A DNA stretch of 64,000 bases from Thermosediminibacter oceani DSM 16646 (GCF_000144645.1 NC_014377.1:2170001-2234000); one strand, 5' to 3'; counted from the first letter of the stretch, positions 35,180-44,909 are shown. Numbers and translations are program-made. The notes: a model not told the origin generated them from the letters alone.

Positions 35180-36316
35180 CTATTTGGAAGCACCTATTCC
35201 TCCTATCTTGACTTTTGTTTCAACATTTATTTCGGCTTCGGGGAAAATGTTCTCCCAGTCCTTTTCATACTCTTCCCATACCTCAGGCTTGTATTTGGAA
35301 AGGTACTCGCCGAATCCCAGCAAATCCACCTGGTATTCCTGCTGCAGCTTTTTTATACTTGCTAAGACCAGCTGGTTTATCCTTTCTTCCAGCATTTTTT
35401 CTATTATCTTTAACTTTTCCGGGTCGAGCTCGATCTGATCCGGCGTCTCCGCTATCTCCCCTTTTACTTCCAGTTTTACCCTGAATTTGGGGTAATCGCC
35501 CGCCTCCAGCAGTTCCTTGGCAGTCTTATTATGGATAACCGTGAAGACAACCGGGTATTTGTAGCCCTGGATGTCAATCATAATATCGGCTCCCCTGATT
35601 TCTTCCAGGACAAAGTTGGCGCCCAGAGTCTCGTTTTCTTCCAGCCATCCCACCAGCTTGTATTTTTTTATGACCGCCGCCCCGCCTATCTTAACGTCCG
35701 TCTTCCCCGGCGTCAGCCGCGGCAGGAGGGCGTTACCGTGCATGGAATGGACCTCCTTCATGAATTCGTCTACATCCACCTGTACGAACCTGCCGCATAT
35801 GTCTTGGTTTTCGAAAATGTTTGAGATATAGAGCGCCGGCAGCACCTCGATCTCGTTTTTGAAGTTCATGACATCTTTGGCCTTCCCCCTGACGACGATG
35901 ACCCTGCTTCGCCGGTTGATCTCGGAGTTTCTCTCCAGGAAGTTTACGATTTCCTCAATGCCGTCCCTTGCCAGTTCTTCGCCTATGAGTATTACTCTGG
36001 TGTGCTCGAAAAAAAGCCGCCGGCTGAGGCGCATTGCCACCTGGCGGGCGGCGGCGTGGATGGAATCCGCCACGGTGCTGACGGAAACTATCGGGGAACC
36101 TCCGCCGCCCCCCTGACTGCCCCCCTGGCCGCCCGCAATCTTCCTCACAATCGCAAAAGAGAAGGAGACCAGCATCTGTTCCCCGTCTTCAGCCCTGTCG
36201 ACACCTATCTTGCCCACAAAAAACCGCCTGTCGATATCGATCATGTCCCAGCACCCGGTGGTATAAAAAATGGATAATACGGCGACGGTTATCAAAAAAA
36301 TTTTCTTTAATTTCAT
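35180..36316 (-). CDS. gerAC: Spore germination lipoprotein, Ger(x)C family
   Basis: 378 residues from ATG 36316 (GGGGG upstream; the longer frame lies inside gerAB). Lipoprotein signal with Cys in YTTGCWD, then the Ger(x)C pattern DIDRRFFVGKIGVDRAEDG and the C-terminal HNKTAKELLEAGDY domain. It is the C-subunit of a GerA-type nutrient receptor in the spore inner membrane. A GGQGGSQGGGGG linker near residue 65 is unusual. Overlaps gerAB by 4 nt. Confidence 0.95.
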   Translation of the reverse strand: MKLKKIFLITVAVLSIFYTTGCWDMIDIDRRFFVGKIGVDRAEDGEQMLVSFSFAIVRKIAGGQGGSQGGGGGSPIVSVSTVADSIHAAARQVAMRLSRRLFFEHTRVILIGEELARDGIEEIVNFLERNSEINRRSRVIVVRGKAKDVMNFKNEIEVLPALYISNIFENQDICGRFVQVDVDEFMKEVHSMHGNALLPRLTPGKTDVKIGGAAVIKKYKLVGWLEENETLGANFVLEEIRGADIMIDIQGYKYPVVFTVIHNKTAKELLEAGDYPKFRVKLEVKGEIAETPDQIELDPEKLKIIEKMLEERINQLVLASIKKLQQEYQVDLLGFGEYLSKYKPEVWEEYEKDWENIFPEAEINVETKVKIGGIGASK

Positions 36317-37416
36317 TCTGATTTCCCCCACTTTGCCTTTACAGAACCTGCTATAAGCAGAATAAAGGGTATTATGAAACCGAAACCAATGGAGAGATTC
36401 CCGGCAAATTTGGCCCAGTTTTCCAGCTCCAGCACGTTCTGCGGCATCATGGATAAAAAGTAGATCCACGGAAAAAGCAGCGGAGCGAAAATTTTGAACT
36501 CTTTCGCCTTAAAGATGTTTGCAAAAGTTATCGCGGCGGAAAAGTAATAGGGGCTCAACGTGGTAAATACCATTATAACCCATACGATAATGATGGGTGC
36601 TTCTATCCTCTCCAGAATACCTCCCGGAACCGTTATGCTTCTTAAAACGGCCATGGTCGGCCACAGCAGCCTCCCGGTCTCGTGGACTCCCAGCACGGAT
36701 ACTACAATCACAACTAAATAGAGGTAGAAAGCCGTAACGGTAGCGATGGATACCGCTGCAATTTTGTAAACGTGCCTGGTGGTCTTCAGCCCCTGGCCGG
36801 CGACCATTAACACCTCGAAACCGGCCATGCTGATGGCTGCACTTACGGTCCCGAAAAGTATTTTATCAGGAGGGGTCCTGAAAAAGGGAAGGAGTTCCGA
36901 AAAGTCAACCTTGCTAAAAGTAAAGAGAAAAGCGGCTGCCGCCGTTATTAACCAGATGGGAGTATTTATAACCATGAACCTTACCATGGGTTCCAGGCCG
37001 TGACGGATCAGATAAAACGAAAGCAAAAGCAGGGTTATTATGACGAACTCCCGCGGCGTCGACTCCAACACGAAGTTTTTTAATACTTCGGCGAAGACCC
37101 GGAGCACTACGGCGCAGACGATGACGAAATAAAAGGAGTATAAGGCTCCCACTAGAAAACCTACAGGCCTCCCCAGGACGAAAGAGGTATATTCGATGAA
37201 GGTCTTGCCGTTGAATCGGGTTATAACCGCAGCTATTATCAACGCTGCTATGAGGGCAATCACGCCGCCCAGTATAACCAAAATCCAGCAGTCGGGACCC
37301 GCGGCCTCTGCCAAATCCCCCGGCAGAGTCGTAAGGCTGATTCCCAAGATCGTGTTTATGATAAGGGCTATGGCCTGTCCTGTTGATATCCTATCGTCGT
37401 CCATCAGCATCTTCAT
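36313..37416 (-). CDS. gerAB: Spore germination permease-like protein, GerAB family
   Basis: 367 residues, about ten transmembrane helices, APC-superfamily fold (ISTGQAIALIINTILGISLTTLPG at the start). B-subunits are thought to bind the germinant amino acid. Start is ATG 37416, 5 nt after GAGG; other in-frame ATGs at 37410 and 37404 are possible. It overlaps gerAA by 26 nt, so the three genes are translationally coupled. Confidence 0.95.
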   Translation of the reverse strand: MKMLMDDDRISTGQAIALIINTILGISLTTLPGDLAEAAGPDCWILVILGGVIALIAALIIAAVITRFNGKTFIEYTSFVLGRPVGFLVGALYSFYFVIVCAVVLRVFAEVLKNFVLESTPREFVIITLLLLSFYLIRHGLEPMVRFMVINTPIWLITAAAAFLFTFSKVDFSELLPFFRTPPDKILFGTVSAAISMAGFEVLMVAGQGLKTTRHVYKIAAVSIATVTAFYLYLVVIVVSVLGVHETGRLLWPTMAVLRSITVPGGILERIEAPIIIVWVIMVFTTLSPYYFSAAITFANIFKAKEFKIFAPLLFPWIYFLSMMPQNVLELENWAKFAGNLSIGFGFIIPFILLIAGSVKAKWGKSE

Positions 37417-39010
37417 CACCGCCTCTGCCTTCCTGGTCCTGCCTCAGATCCCGCATCATCTGCCGGTCAAGAGGTTTGGTGTAATCGGGCCTCTCTTTGA
37501 GCGAGGGAAACGGAGGCCTCACGAAGATATCCCTGGCCTTTTTCATTTTAAAGGAGACCAGGGGCGAGAGATAATTTGAGCCGAAGCTCTTGAGCGTTAC
37601 CAGGTGGATGACCAAGCCCAGATATCCAAGAATTATGCCGTACAGGCCAGCTACCGAAGCCAAAAAAAGAAATACGAACGCCAGCAAACGGAATCCCACC
37701 GCTAAACTGAAATTGGGTATCGCAAAGGATGATATGGCGTTTATGGCTAGCAATATTACCATTATGGGGCTCACTATGCCCGCCCTGACGGCAGCTTCTC
37801 CTACTACGAGACCTCCCACGATACCTATCGTCTGGCCGATGGGGCCGGGCAGCCTGATGCCCGCCTCTCTCAGTATTTCCAGGGCAAGCATCATGATGAG
37901 GGCTTCCACGGTAGCGGAAAAGGGCACGCCCTCCCTGGTGGCGCCTATGGACAGGGCCAGGTCGGTGGGCAGCATACCCGGGTGAAAGGCGGTCATAGCC
38001 ACGTAAAGGGCCGGCGCGGTAACGGAAAGAAAAGCAGCGCTCATGCGAAGTATCCTGATAAGGGAAGCTATATACCACCTTTCGTAGTAATCTTCCGGCG
38101 ACTGGAAGAGGCTGAAAAAGGTGGCGGGGGCTATCAGTACGAAGGGGGTGTTGTCGCATATTATGACCACGTTGCCCTCAATCAGGGACGCCGCCGCCAC
38201 GTCAGGCCTTTCCGTCCTCCTGAACTGGGGAAAAAACGAAAGCCAGTTGTCCTCTATCATCTGCTCGATGTAACCGCTCTCCATCACCTTGGAAATGTCT
38301 ATCGAGTTGAGCCTCTTCAGGACTTCCTCGACGATGGAGGGGTTTGCAATTCCTTTGATGTAAAGAACGCCGACGTCGGTCCTGGTGTGCCTTCCCAGCT
38401 TTACGGTCTGGACCTTGAGATTCGGATCCTTTATCCTACGGCGCACCAGAGCCACGTTTACGCGGTAGGTCTCGGTGAAGCCTTCCCGCGGGCCCCTTAT
38501 GACGGCTTCCGTGGCGGGCTCCTGTACAGACCTTTTTTCCCAGCCCCTGGTGTTCAGAATAAGACCCCGGTCTAATTTATCTATAAAAAGGGCGGTGTCG
38601 CCCGACAGTACCGCCAGTACCGCTTCCCCGAAATTGTCCGTTTCCTTAACTTCGGCCACCGTTAGCAGGCCGTCCTTGACGAGCTGAAAAAACTTGTCTC
38701 CAACGCTGTACTCTAAAGGGGCCTGCCTGGCAAAAAGCATGAGCGACTTCATGATTTCCTCGTGCACGACCCTTTTGTCGGCGAGCCCGTCGATGTTGAA
38801 TAGGACCATCCTGTGCTTGAGCCCGCCGGGGTTCCCCACGACGAATTCCCTGGATATAAGGTCGTCGCAGTCGGCGAGGTACTCGTTAAAAATCTTTATA
38901 TTTTCGTCTATGTCTTTATAAAGCTTCCTGCTTTTGTCGGGAGTCGTGTCCCTTTCGAAGAATATCTCGGTTTTTCGCCTTCTAAAAAGCGTATCGAATA
39001 TTTTTCCCAT
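37391..39010 (-). CDS. gerAA: Spore germination receptor protein, GerAA family
   Basis: 539 residues. Large soluble N-terminal domain (about 1-260), then five or six membrane segments with the signature GPIGQTIGIVGGLVVGEAAVRAGIVSP. A-subunits form the channel-like part of the germinant receptor. First gene of the A-B-C operon, ATG 39010 behind GGGAGG. Confidence 0.96.
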   Translation of the reverse strand: MGKIFDTLFRRRKTEIFFERDTTPDKSRKLYKDIDENIKIFNEYLADCDDLISREFVVGNPGGLKHRMVLFNIDGLADKRVVHEEIMKSLMLFARQAPLEYSVGDKFFQLVKDGLLTVAEVKETDNFGEAVLAVLSGDTALFIDKLDRGLILNTRGWEKRSVQEPATEAVIRGPREGFTETYRVNVALVRRRIKDPNLKVQTVKLGRHTRTDVGVLYIKGIANPSIVEEVLKRLNSIDISKVMESGYIEQMIEDNWLSFFPQFRRTERPDVAAASLIEGNVVIICDNTPFVLIAPATFFSLFQSPEDYYERWYIASLIRILRMSAAFLSVTAPALYVAMTAFHPGMLPTDLALSIGATREGVPFSATVEALIMMLALEILREAGIRLPGPIGQTIGIVGGLVVGEAAVRAGIVSPIMVILLAINAISSFAIPNFSLAVGFRLLAFVFLFLASVAGLYGIILGYLGLVIHLVTLKSFGSNYLSPLVSFKMKKARDIFVRPPFPSLKERPDYTKPLDRQMMRDLRQDQEGRGGDEDADGRR

Positions 39011-39041
39011 GCCGCGGTATCCTCCCGTACATAGAACACCC

Positions 39042-39251
39042 CTATCCTAAAAATATAAACAGTGCCAGGCTGCCTATTATGTAAAAGATTCCTGCCGCTT
39101 TAAGCATAATGGCCTCGGTCCTCAACTTCTTTTCTTCCATGCTGGGGGAATCTATAAAAATCAAAAAGAGGCCGCTCACGATGAAGACTATAGCGGTGGT
39201 GGGCGTGAAGGCATCTTTGACGTGTTCGAGAACGGCATTTAATATCTGCAA
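39042..39251 (-). CDS. Small two-helix membrane protein next to gerA (CLC_0170-like)
   Basis: 69 residues with two hydrophobic helices (about 20-35 and 50-68) split by DSPSMEEKKLRTEAIMLKA. Similar small proteins accompany gerA operons in thermophilic clostridia. It lies 31 nt upstream of gerAA on the same strand and is likely cotranscribed; a GerD/GerX-like accessory role is a guess. Confidence 0.7.
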   Translation of the reverse strand: MQILNAVLEHVKDAFTPTTAIVFIVSGLFLIFIDSPSMEEKKLRTEAIMLKAAGIFYIIGSLALFIFLG

Positions 39252-39496
39252 TTCCGATACCCCTTTTCTTCAATTTTCCCGCTCTTGCTTTTTATTTTCC
39301 GCAAAATGCAAGTTTTTATTCTCCAAAGCCCCGTCGGCCGTTAAAAAAGGCACCGATTATCCGCTCCCGGAAGTCCCACCGGAGATCATGCTGCATCAAA
39401 AATGCGGCGGATTCGGCTTCAGTTAACGGGCGATCGGACTCACAAAGGTCCTGTTGGGCCTTCCTGGGTGATTTGTCGCATAAAAATTTAGTTCAT

Positions 39497-39618
39497 TTAT
39501 CCACTTTATCCACAAAGTTATCCACAGGTGTTGATAAGTGGATTGCCCTGTCTTCGGCGAAATACATAAATTCGAGGCATTTATCCCCATTGGGGATAAC
39601 TTATCCACATTAACCACA
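39497..39618. other. DnaA-box cluster
   Basis: Three perfect TTATCCACA boxes (39506-39514, 39518-39526, 39601-39609), TTATCCACT (39497-39505), a TTATCCCCA/TGGGGATAA inverted pair (39581-39599), TTAACCACA (39610-39618) and reverse TGTTGATAA (39529-39537) within 122 bp, all in the gap between the gerA-linked gene and pdxS. dnaA/dnaN are not in the window, so this may be an origin part or a DnaA-titration/regulatory site. The rest of the 39252-39721 gap shows nothing else. Confidence 0.85.
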
Positions 39619-39664
39619 GTCTTTTGTGAATTGTGACTCGAGCCTTAATACCGGGGTTTTGGGA

Positions 39665-39694
39665 CAAAAAAATACCGCCCTCAATTGCGGCGGT
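39665..39694 (-). terminator. Terminator of pdxS
   Basis: ACCGCC (39674-39679) and GGCGGT (39689-39694); the minus-strand RNA continues ATTTTTTTG. Confidence 0.85.
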
Positions 39695-39721
39695 CAAAAC
39701 TTAATGCATTCTTTCCTCATA

Positions 39722-40591
39722 CTACCACCCGCGCTCGGCATAGCGATCCGTGAGCCTTTCTATCTCCAGGCCGGGCATGGCTTCCCCCAGGTCCTCGGAA
39801 ACTTCGGCCAGCACTTCGGGGTCGTCGTAGTGGGCCACCGCCTTTACTATGGCCTTAGCCCTTTTGGCCGGATTTTCGGACTTGAAAATCCCCGACCCCA
39901 CGAAAACTCCGTCGCACCCGAGCTGCATCAGCAGGGCCGCATCGGCGGGCGTGGCCACTCCTCCCGCGGCAAAATTTACAACGGGCAGCCGGCCGTGCTC
40001 GGCCACGTAGAGCACCAGTTCGTAAGGTGCTCCCATCTCCTTGGCGGCAGTAATCAGTTCTTCCCGCGGCATGTTCTGGAGCTTCCTTATCTCACCCATG
40101 ATCGTCCGTATGTGGCGCACCGCCTCCACCACGTTGCCGGTGCCCGCCTCGCCCTTGGTCCTAATCATGGATGCTCCTTCCGCTATACGGCGCAGGGCTT
40201 CTCCCAGACTTCTGGCACCGCAGACGAAAGGCACTTTGAATTTTTTCTTGTCTATATGGCAGAACTCGTCGGCGGGCGTCAACACCTCACTCTCATCGAT
40301 GAAGTCCACTCCCAGCGCCTCCAGGATCTGGGCCTCCACAAAATGCCCGATCCGGCACTTGGCCATGACCGGAATGCTCACCGCCTGCTTTATGGCTTTT
40401 ATCACCTTGGGGTCGGACATGCGCGCCACACCGCCCTGTTTCCGTATATCCGCCGGCACCCTCTCCAGAGCCATGACTGCTACGGCTCCGGCTTCTTCAG
40501 CAATTCTGGCCTGCTCGGGCGTGGTGACGTCCATTATAACCCCGCCCTTTAGCATTTCCGCAAGGTTTTTGTTGTTTTTTTCCCGTGACAT
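39722..40591 (-). CDS. pdxS: Pyridoxal 5'-phosphate synthase, PdxS subunit
   Basis: 289 residues, TIM barrel: MKGGVIMDV-type start ([23 protein letters not shown]), Lys in [14 protein letters not shown] and the second active-site Lys in [16 protein letters not shown]. It joins ribose 5-phosphate, glyceraldehyde 3-phosphate and ammonia. The glutaminase partner PdxT, usually the next gene, is absent: pdxS ends in a terminator. Divergent from a pdxR-like regulator. Confidence 0.97.
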   Translation of the reverse strand: MSREKNNKNLAEMLKGGVIMDVTTPEQARIAEEAGAVAVMALERVPADIRKQGGVARMSDPKVIKAIKQAVSIPVMAKCRIGHFVEAQILEALGVDFIDESEVLTPADEFCHIDKKKFKVPFVCGARSLGEALRRIAEGASMIRTKGEAGTGNVVEAVRHIRTIMGEIRKLQNMPREELITAAKEMGAPYELVLYVAEHGRLPVVNFAAGGVATPADAALLMQLGCDGVFVGSGIFKSENPAKRAKAIVKAVAHYDDPEVLAEVSEDLGEAMPGLEIERLTDRYAERGW

Positions 40592-40644
40592 AATCTTGCC
40601 TCCTTTTAAATTATCAGTTTCAGGATCGGTACATTTGTGGTATA

Positions 40645-40775
40645 ATTGTATCGTAACAATATTTTGAAACGGGTAAAATTGTATGTACTTATTATGCCAT
40701 TACCGGCAATTGTATGTCAATACAATTTTTGTTATACTCGGGAGGTTGTTTAATGGATAAATATGTATCGATACA
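40645..40775. promoter_or_regulatory. PdxR-type operator array between pdxS and pdxR
   Basis: ATTGTAT-C/G units at 40645-40653, 40678-40686 and 40709-40717, the last forming a perfect AATTGTAT-N4-ATACAATT palindrome (40708-40727), plus TGTATCGATACA inside the pdxR start (40764-40775). Direct and inverted copies of one motif are typical of MocR/PdxR operators. Confidence 0.75.
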
Positions 40776-42276
40776 ATTAGACCGCAGCTCCTCTAAGCCC
40801 CTATACGCGCAGGTCTACGAAGACATGGTCCATCTGATTAAGGAGGGAAAGCTGGCACCCGGCGAAAAGCTTCCCCCCATCCGCAAACTGGCATCGATGC
40901 TCGGTGTGAATACCGTGACTATAATAAACGCCTACAGATTGCTGGAAAGGGAAGGCTACGCCGTTTCGCGCGTAGGGAGCGGCACTTATGTGAGGCCTGC
41001 CGGCAGCGCCGTCGATGAAGAAGGCATAAAGGTGGAGGGCGACGGCACCGGCAAAACCCCCGACCCGGGGGAAGACTCCGCCTTTGCGGCGGGCACCGCG
41101 CAGCCCGGAGGCGGCAGGTCTCAAAAGATCGACTTTGATTTTGCCGGCGCTTCGGTTTCTCCGGAATACTTTCCGGTGAAAATCTTTAAAGAAGCCCTGA
41201 ACCGGGTGCTGGACCGGGAAGGAGGGTATGCTTTCGTCTACAGCGAAAGCCCGGGATACCTCCCCTTTAGGCAGTCCCTGGGGGAATACCTCGCCCGGGA
41301 GTACGGTATAGAAGCTCCGGTGGACTCCATCCACGTGGTTTCGGGAGCCCAGCAGGGCATCGACATTATATCGAAGGCCTTTCTTGACTTCGGCGACGTG
41401 GTGTACGTGGAAAGCCCCACCTACCCGGGGGCTATCGACGCTTTTAAGTCCAGAGGGGCCAGAATAGTGGAGGTTCCCATGGCACAAGACGGTATCGACC
41501 TGGAGGACTTACACGCAAAACTCCGCTCGAAACCGCCGAAACTGTTTTATACTATGCCCAACTTTCAAAACCCCACCGGACGTTCCTATTCAGAACAAAA
41601 AAAGAAAGAGCTCCTGGCTCTTTCTCACAAATACGATTTCCTCATAGTAGAAGATGACCACATGAACGACCTTTATTACGTGGAAAAACCCGTACCTTTA
41701 AAGACCCTGGACGGGGACGGCCGTGTTTTTTATATCAAGAGTTTTTCGAAACACTTTATGCCCGGTCTCAGGCTGGGGTTTATCGTGGCGCCCGCCCGTT
41801 TCTCGAAAAAGATAGCTGAAGTCAAGTACTTTTCGGACATCACTTCTTCAGGCCTGACCCAGAGGGCACTGGACGTTATGCTTCGGGACGGCACTTTTTG
41901 CGAACACATGAAAAAGCTAAGAGGCCTTTTCCGGGAAAAGTGGGACCTCATGAGGCAAGCCCTGAAAAAACACATGCACCCCGGGATATCCTGGACCGAG
42001 CCGCAGGGAGGGCTGTTTTTCTGGGCTACACTTCCCGACGGATACTATTCGATGAACCTCTACAGTAAGGCTCTCAGAAGAGGGCTCATCATAACGGCCG
42101 GGGACTTTTTTTACCCCGACCGTCTGCCATCGCCCTGCTTCAGACTCAGCATAGCTCAAGTGCCGGCGGACAAATTAGAAGAAGGCATAAAACTGCTTTC
42201 CGGGATCGTCAGCGAGATGCTAGAAGAATTCGGCGTGTACTCCGTCAGGAATAACAGATACCAGCCGCTGCTTTAA
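40753..42276 (+). CDS. pdxR: PdxR-like MocR regulator (GntR HTH + aminotransferase)
   Basis: 507 residues from ATG 40753 (GGGAGG 7 nt upstream; an earlier in-frame start lies inside the operators). GntR-type winged helix (about 10-75, [20 protein letters not shown]), a linker of about 50 residues rich in G/D/P, and a fold I aminotransferase domain with PLP-lysine in [18 protein letters not shown]. MocR proteins of this type sense PLP and control pdxST. Divergent from pdxS across a repeat-rich gap; its stop overlaps the convergent glnA stop by 4 nt. Confidence 0.92.
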   Translation: MDKYVSIQLDRSSSKPLYAQVYEDMVHLIKEGKLAPGEKLPPIRKLASMLGVNTVTIINAYRLLEREGYAVSRVGSGTYVRPAGSAVDEEGIKVEGDGTGKTPDPGEDSAFAAGTAQPGGGRSQKIDFDFAGASVSPEYFPVKIFKEALNRVLDREGGYAFVYSESPGYLPFRQSLGEYLAREYGIEAPVDSIHVVSGAQQGIDIISKAFLDFGDVVYVESPTYPGAIDAFKSRGARIVEVPMAQDGIDLEDLHAKLRSKPPKLFYTMPNFQNPTGRSYSEQKKKELLALSHKYDFLIVEDDHMNDLYYVEKPVPLKTLDGDGRVFYIKSFSKHFMPGLRLGFIVAPARFSKKIAEVKYFSDITSSGLTQRALDVMLRDGTFCEHMKKLRGLFREKWDLMRQALKKHMHPGISWTEPQGGLFFWATLPDGYYSMNLYSKALRRGLIITAGDFFYPDRLPSPCFRLSIAQVPADKLEEGIKLLSGIVSEMLEEFGVYSVRNNRYQPLL

Positions 42277-43607
42277 AATATACCTAGATACTGATCCAAT
42301 TCCCACTGGTGAACCTGGGTCCTGTAGGTATCCCATTCGATAAGTTTGGCCTTAACGAAATGCTCGTATACGTGGGGGCCGAGGGCTGCCTTGATCACTT
42401 CATCCTTTGACAGATACTCCAGCGCTTCCTTCAGGCTGCCGGGCAGGTCTTCTATCCCCGCCGCCATCCTTTCAGCCGGCGTCATCTCGTAAATATTGTC
42501 GAAGGTCTGGGGACCTGGGTCAATCCTGTTCTTAATGCCATCAAGGCCCGCCGCCAGAATTACGGCCAGCGCCAGATACGGGTTGGCCGCCGGGTCCGGA
42601 CTCCTGAGCTCTATTCGGGTGGCGATTCCCCGGGCTGCCGGTATCCTGACGAGAGCACTCCGGTTTTTGCTGGACCAGGAGATGTACACGGGTGCCTCGT
42701 ATCCGGGGACCAGCCGCTTGTAGGAATTCACCGTCGGATTGGTAACCGCAGTGAAACCCTTTACGTGGTGCAGTATGCCTCCGATGAAGTACATGGCCAC
42801 TTCCGAAAGGCCGGTTTCTTTGTTGCTCTCATCGTAGAAAGCGTTTACTCCGTCTTTAAACAGCGACATGTTCAGGTGCATGCCCGAACCGTTTTCGCCG
42901 AATATGGGCTTCGGCATGAAGGTGGCGTAAAGCCCGTGTTCCATGGCAATGGCCTTGGTGACGAACTTGAAGGTGACTATGTTATCGGCGGTCCTCAGTG
43001 CCGGTGCGTATTTAAAGTCGATCTCGTGCTGCCCCGGCGCCACTTCGTGATGGGATGCCTCCACCTCAAATCCCATTTCCTCCAGGGCCAGCGTTATGTC
43101 CCTTCGGGCATTTTCGCCCAGGTCCACCGGCGAAAGGTCGAAGTAACTGCCTTTATCGTTGGTCTTTATCGTGGGTTTGCCGTCTTCATCCATCTCGAAG
43201 AGGAAGAACTCCGGCTCAGGGCCCACTAAAAATTCGTAACCCATTTCCCTGGCTTCCTCGCACACTTTCTTTAATATCCCCCTGGGGCAGCCGATGAAGG
43301 GTTCGCCGTCGTGAGTATAGATGTCGCACATGAGCCTGGCTTCAGCGCCTTTCCTGGGCTTCCAGGGCAGTATGGTGAAGGTGTCGTAATCGGGCATCAG
43401 GTACATGTCTGACTCCTGAATCCTGGTAAATCCTTCTATGGAAGAACCATCGAACATGATCTTTCCGTCAAGAGCTTCCTCCAGCCGCTCTACGGTAATA
43501 GTCACGTTCTTAATTATACCAAGGATGTCGGTAAACTGAAGGCGCACAAACTTGACATCCAGCTCCTGGGCTTTTCTCAGGATATCGCTCTTGGTGTATT
43601 TCGGCAT
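42273..43607 (-). CDS. glnA: Glutamine synthetase, type I (Firmicute alpha form)
   Basis: 444 residues. [46 protein letters not shown] and [13 protein letters not shown] match GSI-alpha, which lacks the adenylylation loop and is instead feedback-inhibited and bound by GlnR. It makes glutamine from glutamate and ammonia. A MerR-type glnR-like gene is divergent, sharing a control region. Confidence 0.98.
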   Translation of the reverse strand: MPKYTKSDILRKAQELDVKFVRLQFTDILGIIKNVTITVERLEEALDGKIMFDGSSIEGFTRIQESDMYLMPDYDTFTILPWKPRKGAEARLMCDIYTHDGEPFIGCPRGILKKVCEEAREMGYEFLVGPEPEFFLFEMDEDGKPTIKTNDKGSYFDLSPVDLGENARRDITLALEEMGFEVEASHHEVAPGQHEIDFKYAPALRTADNIVTFKFVTKAIAMEHGLYATFMPKPIFGENGSGMHLNMSLFKDGVNAFYDESNKETGLSEVAMYFIGGILHHVKGFTAVTNPTVNSYKRLVPGYEAPVYISWSSKNRSALVRIPAARGIATRIELRSPDPAANPYLALAVILAAGLDGIKNRIDPGPQTFDNIYEMTPAERMAAGIEDLPGSLKEALEYLSKDEVIKAALGPHVYEHFVKAKLIEWDTYRTQVHQWELDQYLGIF

Positions 43608-43642
43608 TAAAGCTCCTCCTCCGCGTTCTTTATTTTACTGAA

Positions 43643-43672
43643 ATAGTACCACAGCCGGAATGTCCATGTCAA
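43643..43672 (-). promoter_or_regulatory. glnA: glnA promoter
   Basis: TTGACA (43672-43667) and TACTAT (43648-43643), 18-nt spacer. Confidence 0.8.
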
Positions 43673-43677
43673 ATGTT

Positions 43678-43714
43678 TGTAAGGTTTTTCGTATTTATCC
43701 AAAAAAACCTTACA
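43678..43714. promoter_or_regulatory. Inverted repeat between glnA and glnR-like promoters
   Basis: TGTAAGGTTTTT (43678-43689) and AAAAACCTTACA (43703-43714) are a perfect 12-bp inverted repeat directly upstream of both -35 elements. The outer TGTAA/TTACA ends resemble GlnR half-sites, though the spacing differs from the Bacillus consensus. Confidence 0.7.
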
Positions 43715-43720
43715 TGACCG

Positions 43721-43749
43721 TTGACTGTTGTATTAGTTTTTGTTAGAAT
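43721..43749 (+). promoter_or_regulatory. glnR-like gene promoter
   Basis: TTGACT (43721-43726), 17-nt spacer, TAGAAT (43744-43749). Confidence 0.8.
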
Positions 43750-43776
43750 AACGTTAAAAATGGGGAGGTAAAATCC

Positions 43777-44124
43777 ATGGCTTCTGCGGAAAAGGGACTT
43801 TACCCGATAGGCACCGTTGAGAAAAAGACGGGGCTCTCCGCCAGGCAGATCAGGTACTACGAGAGCATGGGGCTCGTCAATCCGGTTCGCACCAGCGGCG
43901 GGCAGAGGCGTTACACGGAAAACGATGTAATAAGGCTCATCCGGATAAAGCAGATGAAGGACAGCGGTTTTGACCTCAAAACCATAAAGGAGAAAATCCT
44001 GGTCTTCGAGCAGAAGCTGGAGGAAATTTCCCTTTCCGACATTAATCCCGCCCAAGTGAAGCTCTCTTCACTTTACCCAGTTTCCAACAGGGCAGTGTTG
44101 ATGAAGCTGCTGGAAGAAAAATAA
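43777..44124 (+). CDS. glnR: GlnR-like MerR-family regulator
   Basis: 115 residues. MerR HTH (YPIGTVEKKTGLSARQIRYYESMGLVNPVRTSGGQRRYTENDV), a short dimer helix and a C-terminal tail, the length and layout of GlnR/TnrA. These repress glnA when bound to feedback-inhibited glutamine synthetase. Position next to and divergent from glnA supports GlnR. Confidence 0.88.
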   Translation: MASAEKGLYPIGTVEKKTGLSARQIRYYESMGLVNPVRTSGGQRRYTENDVIRLIRIKQMKDSGFDLKTIKEKILVFEQKLEEISLSDINPAQVKLSSLYPVSNRAVLMKLLEEK

Positions 44125-44150
44125 AATCCTTGCTTTTTTTGCAAGGATTT
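44124..44150. terminator. Bidirectional terminator between glnR-like and GntR genes
   Basis: AAATCCTTGC and GCAAGGATTT around a T7 loop; the stop of the GntR gene lies in the stem. Confidence 0.85.
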
Positions 44151-44820
44151 AATAAACCTTATGACCTGCCAGATAAGGGTGAAGGTTAGACTTTGCCTTT
44201 TCTACGTGTCTTATCATGGCTTTTTCCGCCGCATTGGGGTCTCGCACCGCCAAAGCGTTGTAAATTTCTTTATGCTCTTCCAGCGAAATCGGCGCCCTGC
44301 CGCTGCTTTTGATGGATACCAGCCGGGCTCTTTGGATAAAATGGTGAAAATTGGTGAGAACCGATTCCAGGGGCCTGCTCTTGCACGCTCTAAAGATGAT
44401 GTCGTGGAACCGGGTATCCAGTTCCGAAACTTTATCTATTTCTCCTTTTCCCGTGTAAAATTCCATAAGGTCAAGCACGTCCTTAAGTTCTTTGAGCTGC
44501 TCCGGGGTTATCTTTTCAGCGGCCCACCGGGCAGCCAGTCCCTCGATCATTTTTCTAATAGTGTATATGTCTTCCACGTCCTGTTCGGTAATACCCTCAA
44601 CTATTACCCCCTTGTTAGGGATGCTCGATACCAGCCCTTCCAGCTCCAGCTGCCTTATAGCCTCCCTCACCGGCGTGCGGCTCACGCCCAGTTCCCTAGC
44701 TATCTTCAACTCTATAAGGCTTTCACCGGGCTTATACACACCGTTGAGAATGGCGTTTTTCAGGTGCTGGTATATTTTGTTTCGGAGGGAAGACCCCCCT
44801 TCCTGGGTTTGGCTGAACAT
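44149..44820 (-). CDS. GntR-family regulator, FadR/FCD subgroup
   Basis: 223 residues: winged helix (about 12-75, LIELKIARELGVSRTPVREAIRQLELEGLV) and an all-helical FCD domain with metal-binding positions in ELDTRFHDIIF and late EEHKEIYNAL/RHVEKAK. FCD members sense organic acids. No catabolic partner gene is adjacent, so the target is unknown. Confidence 0.92.
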   Translation of the reverse strand: MFSQTQEGGSSLRNKIYQHLKNAILNGVYKPGESLIELKIARELGVSRTPVREAIRQLELEGLVSSIPNKGVIVEGITEQDVEDIYTIRKMIEGLAARWAAEKITPEQLKELKDVLDLMEFYTGKGEIDKVSELDTRFHDIIFRACKSRPLESVLTNFHHFIQRARLVSIKSSGRAPISLEEHKEIYNALAVRDPNAAEKAMIRHVEKAKSNLHPYLAGHKVY

Positions 44821-44909
44821 AAAATTTGCCCTCCTCGCTCCACGCCTTCTATGTTTATTTTACTATAGGTTTTTTGATTTTGAAAGCAGGGATTTTCCAG
44901 GGCCCAAAA

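Noticed and set aside
39497-39618. Calling this segment oriC outright
   Set aside because: dnaA/dnaN are not in the window and no clear AT-rich unwinding element was identified, so only a DnaA-box cluster is claimed.
40710-40738. TTGTAT-17-TATACT as the certain pdxR promoter
   Set aside because: It would put transcription start on the ribosome site (40741-40745); kept only as a possibility in the findings.
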